64,000 nt of DNA from a bacterium (GTDB lineage Bacteria; Bacillota; Clostridia; Lachnospirales; Lachnospiraceae), in NCBI GenBank assembly GCA_022774325.1, contig JALFNN010000064.1, forward strand, positions 17,694 through 81,693, written 5' to 3'. The notes beneath the pieces are model-generated. The model saw nothing but the letters and a program-made list of their open reading frames with translations. It did no database searches and had not been told where the DNA came from. How positions within the stretch are numbered: position 1 is the first letter of the stretch; each line of letters begins with the position of its first letter. Below are positions 57,557 to 64,000 of the stretch, piece by piece. Made by a program: the position numbers and the translations under genes.

Positions 57557-57868
57557 GTGGGTGAAGAGTGGGAGAAGAATCTGGAGAAGCTACATATATA
57601 TGTAAAAAATATCGATAAGGGATTCATACTTTACACAGTGAATAACCACAGTGTTTTACAAGAAGTTATTCGGAATATGCGCATTGACAAGCGGGTGCAT
57701 GTTAATTCAATACGATCCGTGGAGGAAGTGGACCGCGTGTTTCAGATTCTTCGCGGCAAAGAGGGTGAATGGAAAGGGAGTATTATTGTATTTGATATGT
57801 TTCTTTGCGTAGAGGAAGTGATGTATCAATGTTGCGATAAAATCAATCTTGTTGTGGTCAAGCTTTTT
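57557..57868 (+). pseudogene. second gene of the ATPase pair, truncated by an IS element
   Basis: The frame starts at GTG 57557 (AAGGGGAGA upstream), one base after the previous stop codon, and reads MGEEWEKNLEKLHIYVKNID with a strand IIVFDMFLCVEEVMYQ. It runs into the IS3-family element at 57869. The last residues before the frame stop at 57886 are encoded by the IS end. The intact family is not recognised. Confidence 0.6.
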
Positions 57869-59247
57869 TGTAACATTTGTGGCTAAAAAATTCATTGGAT
57901 TGTTGTTTGGATAATACCGAAGTTTCCAGTGTATGTAAAGGATGCTTCGCACCGCCTTTGGCGGCCTTGTCCTTGACATACACTGAAAGCTTCAGGTGAA
58001 AAGCAATCAAACAATCCAATCGGGCATTGTATCGCATTAAGCGATTCTAGCCTGATAGGGTGTTAAATAACCATTGAAGCTGTGAGGTCGTACATGATTG
58101 TATTCAACATATGCAAACTCCTCTACAGCCTGATACAAAGCTTCCTCGGTATCATATTCGTAAAGATAAATGAGTTCACTTTTCAAGGTGTTGAAATATC
58201 TCTCCATTGGTGCATTATCATACGGATATCCGGCCTTACTCATACTCTGGGTCACATGAACCGATTCGCAAAACTCTACGAATGCTTTAGAAGTAAATTG
58301 CGACCCTTGATCCGAGTGTAGGATTAATTCTCCTTTAATTGCCGGCTGCGATTCCAGTGCCTTCTGCAAGGTACGGATAGCAAGATCACTTGTGATATGC
58401 CGGTCTGTTATGCTGGCAATAACGCTTCGATCATGCAGATCTATGATTGTACAGTTGTACCGTACATCATGGTTCTCCAAAAACAAGTAGGTAAAATCGG
58501 TACACCATTTTTGATTGATTTTATCTGCAGTAAAGTTCTGCTGTATTTTGTTTTCGAATACTTTATGCGGTTTACCATGCTTATATTCCGGCTTCTTCGG
58601 ACGAACGATAGATTTCAACCCAAGTATTGAATTCATATACTTGTGAACAGTTGTTGTGCTGTACGAGAAACCTTCACGTTCTAAGTATACCTGCATGCTG
58701 CGGTATCCATCTACACCATGGTGTTTGTGATAAAGTTCTGTGATTTTTGACAAAGTCTTCTCTCGATGGGCATAGTAATCTGCCTTCCGGTGTTTTCGGT
58801 AGTTATAATAAGCATTTGGACAGATATCATAGTGCCGCAGGAGCCAACGTAAGCCAAATTTATTATAATGTTGTTCGATAAATCGATAAGCCTCTAATCG
58901 ATTTCCTTCGCAAAGAATGCCGCTGCTTTTTTTAAGAAGAGATTTTCTTTTTTTGCCTCTTCCAGTTCTTTTCGTAACCTAAGATTCTCTTTCATAAGTT
59001 CCATTTCGTTTGGAGTATCTGGATTTGAGAGAGCTTTCTCTTGGCATTCTTCGCTAAATTCTCTACACCACTTGGAGATGCTGGCTTTGGATACGCCATA
59101 TTCCGCGGTGATGCTTTTGTAGGTGCGTCCTTCTTCCTCATGAAGACGGACAATCTTTCTTCTAAATTCTGGAGTGTAAGTTTGTGGCATAATAATTCCT
59201 TCTTTCTTTGATAGATTGATTATATCTTATTAGCCACTACTGTTACA
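57869..59247 (-). mobile_element. IS3-family insertion sequence, complete
   Basis: A 1379-bp element with terminal inverted repeats: TGTAACATTTGTGGCTAA at 57869 and TGTAACAGTAGTGGCTAA read inward from 59247. It holds orfA and orfB of a DDE transposase on the minus strand. No matching target duplication is seen: TTT flanks the left end and ACG the right. Confidence 0.85.
58037..59190 (-). CDS. IS3-family transposase OrfAB, made by -1 frameshift
   Basis: OrfA (59190-58894, 98 residues, helix-turn-helix MPQTYTPEFRRKIVRLHEEE and a leucine zipper) ends ENLFLKKAAAFFAKEID. A run of seven A then G (58933-58926) permits a -1 shift at A-AAA-AAG. OrfB then continues through NRLEAYRFIEQHYNKFG to its stop at 58037. 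OrfB carries the DDE core: Asp in KWCTDFTYLF, Asp in LILHSDQGSQFTS and Glu in APMERYFNTLKSE. Both frames appear intact, so the element may still be active. Confidence 0.88.
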
Positions 59248-59299
59248 ACGTTAGTATAGCACTTCAGACAGTAATGTTTTTCGTGAAGTACGTAAAACT

Positions 59300-59491
59300 A
59301 TGATTAAAAATTTCTTTTCAAAAGAATGGATTGAGCATCAGAAACTGGTACAAGCCTTTGAACAGGAAAAGGAACAAAACAAATCATTGCAAGAGGCTTA
59401 TGACAAGCTCCTTGAAGAGAATAGATTACTAAAATCCACAGATAATAAAGTAACTGCCGAAAAAAATGAAAAGTCAGAGGAAATCAATTGA
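59300..59491 (+). CDS. 63-residue coiled-coil protein
   Basis: A short highly charged frame (IKNFFSKEWIEHQKLVQAF, then repeated Glu/Lys/Gln heptads) that should form a single coiled coil. The ribosome binding site is weak. Its stop codon lies inside the promoter of the repeat-containing RNA that follows. No family is recognised. It may be a real small gene or a fragment left by the adjacent IS. Confidence 0.45.
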   Translation: MIKNFFSKEWIEHQKLVQAFEQEKEQNKSLQEAYDKLLEENRLLKSTDNKVTAEKNEKSEEIN

Positions 59492-59515
59492 CTTTTTGGC
59501 GCATATACTTTATTA
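59487..59515 (+). promoter_or_regulatory. promoter of the repeat RNA
   Basis: TTGACT (59487-59492), 17 bases, TATTAT (59510-59515). Confidence 0.6.
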
Positions 59516-59521
59516 TAAAAG

Positions 59522-59647
59522 CGAAAGAAAGCGATATACGCCGTAAGGGCACGCTTTTAATTATCAATTGTACGCCGTAAGGGCAATTTTTAAGAAGTAT
59601 TTTCGCCGTAAGGGCAGTGAAGGCACTCACTTTTGTGGGTGCCTTTT
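59522..59647 (+). ncRNA. candidate small RNA with three 13-nt repeats
   Basis: A predicted transcript of about 126 nt with no meaningful reading frame. CGCCGTAAGGGCA occurs at 59539-59551, 59573-59585 and 59604-59616 (spacing 34 and 31), each able to form a GCC/GGC mini-stem around GTAAG. A promoter lies immediately upstream and a strong terminator at the end. Promoter, tandem repeats and terminator recall type III toxin-antitoxin RNAs, but no toxin gene follows and only 13 nt per repeat are conserved. Confidence 0.55.
59620..59647 (+). terminator. terminator of the repeat RNA
   Basis: AAGGCACTCAC (59620-59630) pairs with GTGGGTGCCTT (59635-59645) across a TTTT loop, followed by a short T-run. 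Confidence 0.75.
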
Positions 59648-59655
59648 ACATTTAA

Positions 59656-59947
59656 TCCTTTTTATATTATCCCCAAGAATAAATCATCCCCAACTTTCTC
59701 AATATGTGTAAGCGATGAATACCCCACCGTTTAGACAGTTCCCTTTTTTCATGAGATAATTCTCTCATGGAGTGGAGCTTCTATACATCTTCTATGTTAC
59801 TTTACTATTCGGACCATTTTACTTCACATCATGATGACCACAGTGGTGTCAGGCACCCATGTTGGCACCAATGTTAGGAGATGCACTCTCTTCATCCGAA
59901 CATTAGATTAGGCTACTTTTCTTTCACGAAAAAAAGAGATATTATAA
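59656..59947. other. gene-free stretch
   Basis: No reading frame of interest on either strand. It holds a small palindrome (CATGAGA at 59750 with TCTCATG at 59763) and GGTGTCAGGCACC at 59845-59857, a palindrome-like core with a second GGCACC copy 12 bases later. It probably consists of remnants of mobile or REP-like DNA. Confidence 0.4.
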
Positions 59948-60755
59948 TGGTCTCATAAATTAAGACACTTTTTCGGACAGATTTTAATGAATCTGATATA
60001 CTAAAATCAGTAAGAAAGAGAGGATTCATTTACATGTCCAGACAAAGAAGAATTTTTAGCGCCAAATTTAAATCAGACCTTGTAATTGAGCTGCTTAAGG
60101 GAGAAAAAGATCTCAACACCCTAGCAACTGAAAATAATATCCAACCAAATCTGCTCCGTAATTGGAAGAAAGAGTTCCTGAACAATGCTTCTGTTGTGTT
60201 CGACGACAAGCGTGAGGAAAATCTTAAAGAAAAACTTGCCGAAGAGCGCAAAGAAAAAGCGGAGTATGCCAAAAAGGTTGGTCAGTTAACCATGCAGGTT
60301 GACTGGCTCAAAAAAAAATCTGAAGAAATTTGTGGACCTGACTACGAGAGTAAATTTAGTCCAAAACCTTTTGACGACTAAGGAAATCCCAGTTTCCGTT
60401 GGTGCCAGGTTGCTTGACATCAATCGCACGAGCATCTACTACAAAGGTACGCCTGTATCAGAAGAAGAACTGGCCTGCAAAGAGATCATTGATCATCTTC
60501 ATACGGATAATCCTACTTGGGGTGCACGACAAATGTCTGCACAGCTGAAAGCCCGTGGATATCACGTTGGCCGCCGCAAAGCCAGACGATACATGAATGA
60601 AATGGATATTTATCCGATTTATCCAAAGATGAATCTCTCTAAGCGGATGCAACAGGCGAAAGTATGTCCTTATCTTCTTCGTAATGCAGTCATAGACAAG
60701 CCAAATCAGGCATGGTCTATTGATATTACATATATTCCGATCAAGCGCGGAAGTG
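59948..60755 (+). mobile_element. IS3-family element, truncated at its 3' side
   Basis: The left end is probably near TGGTCTCATAAATTAAGAC at 59948, followed by an orfA promoter region and the two transposase frames. The element stops abruptly at about 60755, before the second and third DDE residues, where unrelated integrase DNA begins. No right inverted repeat is present. Confidence 0.7.
60034..60755 (+). pseudogene. IS3-family transposase OrfA and truncated OrfB
   Basis: OrfA (60034-60381, 115 residues) starts MSRQRRIFSAKFKSDLVIEL. OrfB lies in the +1 frame over a run of nine A (60310-60318) and reads through VSVGARLLDINRTSIYYKG and WGARQMSAQLKARGYHVGR to WSIDITYIPIKRG, with only the first catalytic aspartate. 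It then breaks into unrelated sequence. It is non-functional. Confidence 0.8.
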
Positions 60756-60793
60756 CCAATTATTTATTCTCATTCAAAGGAGGAGCTTCGATT

Positions 60794-60997
60794 ATGACTA
60801 TTGAAACTATCTGTAACATGTTGTTGGATGCACTGACTGAGGCGGGCTTCAATGAGAGCACGCTCTTTAACTACAAAGGTATCATCCGTAGATTCAAAAC
60901 ATTTTGCAATGAAAAGGGGGTGACGGATTATACACCTGAAATCGGACAGGCTTATCAGTTCATTATAAAAATCTTAGATTTTTGTCTTGACAACTGA
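60794..60997 (+). pseudogene. N-terminal fragment of a tyrosine recombinase/integrase
   Basis: ATG 60794 has its own AAAGGAGGAG site. The 67-codon frame (ETICNMLLDALTEAGFNEST, then YKGIIRRFKTFCNEKG) matches the SAM-like core-binding domain of phage integrases. The catalytic domain is absent, and the last dozen residues come from DNA overlapping the convergent PIN gene. Confidence 0.7.
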
Positions 60998-61275
60998 GCC
61001 ACTATAATACAACTTGTCTGTTCATCTGCGTATTTTTTGACACTATCAGCGACTAGCTCGTCATACACCGATTCATGTATTGCCAATCCAGCAAACTCAC
61101 TTAACAACGGAATAAGCCAGTATTCCTTAAAGTCTGTAAATGAATACGCTCTTACCTTTGCCACCTCACTCCTATCAGGGGGAATAAAGAAATTGGCATC
61201 CAGAAATACCTTCTGCCCAGGATTTTGTATTATGCTCTGAAAAGCTGGATTGACCTCTTTTGTATCTACCTTCAT
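60955..61275 (-). pseudogene. PIN-domain-like protein, 3' truncated
   Basis: The 106-codon frame begins MKVDTKEVNPAF. It has a PIN-like acidic strand VFLDANFFIPPDRSEV and a second acidic helix (HESVYDELVADSVKKYADE). The C-terminal third expected of a PIN nuclease is replaced by IIVAQLSRQKSKIFIMN, read from the junction with the integrase fragment. The start overlaps the ImmA stop by one base (TAATG). The PIN assignment is a resemblance, not certain. Confidence 0.55.
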
Positions 61276-62117
61276 TAGTCATCCCCGCTTTCGAAAAAAT
61301 CCTTCAGTTCATCATCAATCTCTGCGTCCATACATAATCCGTAATCTTCTGGTTCTTTTTCAAACATTGCTAATGTACGAACAAATTCATCCTCATCAAT
61401 TAATCCATCTTCATAATTGCTGATAATTGTTTCTATTACTCTATTGGACACCCCCACAGTTTTCGTTTTCTTATTCAATAATTCTGATATCTCAGAATCA
61501 ATATTTTTCAAAAGTTTTCTATATATCCCGTCTTCGTTTCTGCAATCAATAGCATACAATTTATCGTATTGATTTACATTTATATATCCCTCTTCAAACA
61601 ATCTATTTATTATTGCCTGAAAAGGAAGCCACCAATCACATTGTATTCTTGCAATAAAACGCAACGCTCTATTATCAGAAACATCCCTCATATTTGAACT
61701 ACCAAATGCATTCATCACAGCATCTTTCAGAGCCTCAGCCGGAAGTAATAACTCAGCTGCAAATCTGTCAGCCTGTTTTTCCGTAACTTTATCCTCATAG
61801 TCAATTTCAGGAGTATATGCTTTTCCAGACTTCGTAGTATAATGATATATTTCATGGGCTATAGCAAATATTTGTTCATCATAAAAGCTTGAAGTATTCA
61901 AGCCAATAAATGTAATAGTGTCATTATCTGTCTTAAACCATGTAATATTTCCGTATGTGTGGGTTCCATTCGTATCTGGAAAAGGATATTCACATAACAA
62001 AATATCCTTTTTATCCAGAAGGAGACGAATATCATTCCCAATAGGAACATTTGGATGAACTCCAAAAAATTGCCTTGTTTCAGCAACTAATTTTTTTATT
62101 TCGTAATCATCATATTG
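61275..62117 (-). CDS. ImmA/IrrE-family zinc metallopeptidase, 5' end lost
   Basis: The reading frame is protein-like from 62117 (YEIKKLVAETRQFFGVHPNV) but has no ATG or GTG there; a stop lies at 62118-62120. A TTG at 62000 could start a 241-residue form. The protease motif HEIYH is followed by a downstream glutamate-containing helix (KQADRFAAELLLPAEA), typical of ImmA proteins that cleave XRE repressors in mobile elements. It is translationally coupled to the PIN-like gene. The N-terminus seems lost by recombination with the small membrane-protein gene. Confidence 0.75.
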   Translation of the reverse strand, partial: QYDDYEIKKLVAETRQFFGVHPNVPIGNDIRLLLDKKDILLCEYPFPDTNGTHTYGNITWFKTDNDTITFIGLNTSSFYDEQIFAIAHEIYHYTTKSGKAYTPEIDYEDKVTEKQADRFAAELLLPAEALKDAVMNAFGSSNMRDVSDNRALRFIARIQCDWWLPFQAIINRLFEEGYINVNQYDKLYAIDCRNEDGIYRKLLKNIDSEISELLNKKTKTVGVSNRVIETIISNYEDGLIDEDEFVRTLAMFEKEPEDYGLCMDAEIDDELKDFFESGDD

Positions 62118-62305
62118 TCAATCATAAAAGGCAAACGGTGAGTATCAACTTCCCCTGTTCTACCAATGGCGTAATCGATACCAGCAGAAATCAGGCCAAG
62201 ACCAATCAAAACAGCACCGACTATAATGAAAAACTTTGTCTTGTTCTTGATACCATAAATCAGCATTGCTACACCAATCAGAATAAGTATAATATTCATA
62301 ATCAT
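62096..62305 (-). CDS. 69-residue two-helix membrane protein
   Basis: A small hydrophobic protein (MNIILILIGVAMLIYGI, then IIVGAVLIGLGLISAGIDYA) with GGAGG seven bases before the ATG. It starts 21 bases after the anti-sigma stop, so it is probably the third gene of the ECF sigma operon. Its last residues overlap the start of the ImmA frame and may be altered by the junction there. Function unknown. Confidence 0.65.
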   Translation of the reverse strand: MIMNIILILIGVAMLIYGIKNKTKFFIIVGAVLIGLGLISAGIDYAIGRTGEVDTHRLPFMIDNMMITK

Positions 62306-62326
62306 ATCATTTCCTCCAATGTAATC

Positions 62327-62914
62327 TTATTGATTTAGTACAGTCGTTTTTAATGTATCCCCTGATACACCATCAATCAGAATTTCAAAAGCAGGATAAT
62401 CTGCCTCACCAGGAACAGGGTATTCAACATTTACTTTGTAAACCATTGTGGAAAACTCCTTATCCTCCACAAGCTCCACAGCAGCCACAGGCTCAATAGC
62501 ATCATAATCAGCATCAGGAAAATCATCTGTGTGGAAAGCGATATACGCTTTTGCTTTTAAAGAAGCCTGATAAACGGCATCCCCTTCCGTAAGAAGCGGT
62601 TTTCCGTTCAGTAGGTTCTTTGTATCACTTAGGAAGAAAAGTACAAAAACTGCACATATAACAAGAACTGAGATAACTGCTGTCTGTATTATTTTGCGCG
62701 TTAATACCTTTCTCATTTTTTCAAAAGGTTTTGTACCGCTTAACTGTTCACTGGTACTTATTGGAACTTGAAGAGAACCTTTCATATTTTCCATTACTTT
62801 TCTACATTCTTCACAGGTTGAAATATGTTCATTTACCAAATCCACCGATGATTTACTTGCAACATCATCTACACACAATGGAATCAAATCTCTAATAATT
62901 TCACACTCATTCAT
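62327..62914 (-). CDS. zf-HC2 anti-sigma factor
   Basis: A 195-residue membrane protein. The N-terminal zinc-binding anti-sigma domain has the H-x3-C-x2-C pattern (VNEHISTCEECRKVM), one membrane helix lies near residues 76-95 (QTAVISVLVICAVFVLFFL), and an extracytoplasmic domain follows. It should hold the ECF sigma factor inactive until an envelope signal. Its start overlaps the sigma gene by eight bases (ATGAATGA). Confidence 0.9.
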   Translation of the reverse strand: MNECEIIRDLIPLCVDDVASKSSVDLVNEHISTCEECRKVMENMKGSLQVPISTSEQLSGTKPFEKMRKVLTRKIIQTAVISVLVICAVFVLFFLSDTKNLLNGKPLLTEGDAVYQASLKAKAYIAFHTDDFPDADYDAIEPVAAVELVEDKEFSTMVYKVNVEYPVPGEADYPAFEILIDGVSGDTLKTTVLNQ

Positions 62915-63401
62915 GTTCTATATCCTCCATTCGTTTCTTAATCAGATTTTTGGCGCGAAAAAATGTAACTCTTGCCCAGCTGTCACTTTTCCCGAATAAG
63001 CTGCCAATCTTCTGAAAATCCAGTTCACCAAACACACGCAGGTAAAAGACTTCTTTATATGGCTCATCCATTGAGTGAAGAAATTTGTGTATAATAAATG
63101 CAGTCTCTTTATCTTCTAATTCGTCTGTAAAGCAGACCAAATCCCGATTTGCACTTGTTTCATCCATCTTAGAAAAATGGATATTCTTTTCTTTCCGATA
63201 TTTTGAAAAATATGTATTCTTCGCTATTGTAAATAACCAGGCTCTAATATCTTTCTTACCATCAAAGGACTTAATAGAAGCTATAGCCTTAGTAAATGTT
63301 TCTTGAGTAATATCTTCCGCTTCGTCAGGCTTTTTAACCAGACTTAACACATAGCGATAGACATCTCGATATAACTCGTCGTACATTGATTCAAAGTCCA
63401 T
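62907..63401 (-). CDS. ECF-type RNA polymerase sigma factor
   Basis: A 164-residue group IV sigma factor with region 2 (DEAEDITQETFTKAIASIKS, RAWLFTIAKNTYFSKYRKEK) and region 4 (PYKEVFYLRVFGELDFQKIG). AGGAGG precedes the ATG. A typical ECF promoter lies directly upstream, suggesting self-activation. With the zf-HC2 anti-sigma it forms a complete envelope-response switch. Confidence 0.94.
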   Translation of the reverse strand: MDFESMYDELYRDVYRYVLSLVKKPDEAEDITQETFTKAIASIKSFDGKKDIRAWLFTIAKNTYFSKYRKEKNIHFSKMDETSANRDLVCFTDELEDKETAFIIHKFLHSMDEPYKEVFYLRVFGELDFQKIGSLFGKSDSWARVTFFRAKNLIKKRMEDIEHE

Positions 63402-63422
63402 TGCTATCCTCCTTTCACTAGA

Positions 63423-63450
63423 TTAACGCATGAAGTAACTGAACGTTACA
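63423..63450 (-). promoter_or_regulatory. probable autoregulated ECF promoter
   Basis: On the minus strand TGTAAC (63445-63450), 16 bases, CGTTAA (63423-63428), an ECF-type promoter (GTAAC -35, CGTT -10) and not sigma-A. The expected start site is about 15 nt before the sigma ATG. Confidence 0.65.
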
Positions 63451-63496
63451 AAATTATCGAAAAATTACTCCTCTAGCTTATTACCCTAAAACAAAC

Positions 63497-63529
63497 AGAA
63501 TACCGTCACAAGTGTAATGACGGTATTCT
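63497..63529 (-). terminator. terminator after the RlmD-like fragment
   Basis: A perfect 12-bp stem (63497-63508 with 63518-63529). On the minus strand it is followed by GTTTGTTTT. Confidence 0.75.
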
Positions 63530-63559
63530 AATTATTCTGAATAAGCCTCGTATATGCTA

Positions 63560-63946
63560 TCATAGCATGGCAAAATGCTTTAATGCATTCATGATCGCAT
63601 TACGTTTTTCCTCCGAGCACTGCGGCTGTCTTGAATTATCTGATTTTGCTTTATTATAATTTTCTCTTTCAATAATCCCGCATTCGCGCTTCACCTGAGC
63701 AATATACAGATTGCTTACCTGTAATCCGGTCTGTTCCAGCACGTATGCTTTAATTTCTTCATATGTGGCCTTAGCCTCCGCAGAAGTCACATCCAGCTCG
63801 TCCATATCTACCTTCACATCAATGGTATTCTTTGCTTCAGAAAGTTTGGACAATAAGCAAACCGTCTCCACATGTGTCGGTATCGGCTGGAGAACACATT
63901 TCCCCAGCCTCGCCAATCTTTGATGAACACATTTTTTCCGATTCAT
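63560..63946 (-). CDS. short protein with RlmD-like THVETVCLL segment
   Basis: A 128-codon frame. The segment PIPTHVETVCLLSKL resembles the end of TrmA/RlmD-type RNA uracil methyltransferases. It is followed by a conserved-looking domain of about 80 residues (DMDELDVTSAEAKATYEEIK, GLQVSNLYIAQVKRECGIIE) that I recall as a tail on such proteins in Firmicutes. The methyltransferase domain is missing. A better-initiated frame upstream (ATG about 63984 after an AAAGG site) reads through GEAGEMCSPADT in another frame, so a frameshift may separate the real start from this body. Confidence 0.5.
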   Translation of the reverse strand: MNRKKCVHQRLARLGKCVLQPIPTHVETVCLLSKLSEAKNTIDVKVDMDELDVTSAEAKATYEEIKAYVLEQTGLQVSNLYIAQVKRECGIIERENYNKAKSDNSRQPQCSEEKRNAIMNALKHFAML

Positions 63947-64000
63947 CTTTATCCAAATACTCTTTTCTATCCTGCTCCATCATGACACCTTTTTTCCTTT

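Noticed and set aside
59539..59616. Possible CRISPR array
   Set aside because: Only three repeats of 13 bp with gaps of 18-21 bp, and no cas genes; too short and irregular.
59845..59857. GGTGTCAGGCACC as a REP element
   Set aside because: A single short copy, with no second copy noticed in the window, so it is not called as a separate repeat feature.
1..64000. tRNA or rRNA genes
   Set aside because: No cloverleaf-like or conserved rRNA stretch was noticed on either strand; a dedicated scan was not possible.

Overview
The window looks like chromosomal DNA of a gut Clostridia species of the Lachnospiraceae type. This is inferred from gene content and order (uvrC-hprK-ROK kinase, tig-clpP-clpX-lon-engB, class III fructose-bisphosphatase, long HPF, PheB-type ACT protein), from strong AGGAGG ribosome binding sites and from moderate GC. 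No rRNA or tRNA gene was seen.

Positions 1-37,600 are a dense housekeeping region. On the plus strand lie ftsH, uvrC-hprK-glucokinase, a YigZ protein, an SSB-like protein, dapA, dapB, fbp, hisA, secA, and an operon of prfB (with its programmed frameshift), an ACT regulator, hom, a predicted homoserine kinase of the ApgM family, and lysC. A DJ-1 protein, a lipoprotein, tig, clpP, clpX, lon and engB follow. On the minus strand are a DUF1846 protein (cut by the window start), a class A PBP, HPF, a PsiE-like membrane protein, typA-PAP2, an XRE regulator and a CYTH protein. Most units have a readable sigma-A promoter and a hairpin terminator. The lysC, hom, dapA, dapB and homoserine kinase genes form much of the aspartate pathway.

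Positions 38,180-44,480 are looser. Two nested inverted repeats of about 180-190 bp flank a decayed XRE gene between engB and fucO. A MATE exporter, a small lipoprotein, a TetR regulator, a lipoprotein amidase and a GNAT acetyltransferase follow.

Positions 44,480-56,670 are a galactan or galacto-oligosaccharide locus: lacZ (GH2), two AraC regulators, a small membrane protein, a sugar ABC transporter, a 610-residue protein of unknown function, a tiny zinc-ribbon protein and a GH53 endo-galactanase with no signal peptide. Near-identical 64-bp palindromes sit at both ends. The layout suggests import of oligosaccharides followed by cytoplasmic cleavage.

Positions 56,670-62,120 are a recombination graveyard: two broken ATPase-like genes, a complete IS3-family element, a candidate small RNA built on three 13-bp repeats with its own promoter and terminator, a truncated second IS3 element fused to an integrase fragment, and a truncated PIN gene coupled to an ImmA/IrrE gene that has lost its start. 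The window ends with an ECF sigma/anti-sigma operon with a likely autoregulatory promoter, and a truncated gene with an RlmD-like segment.
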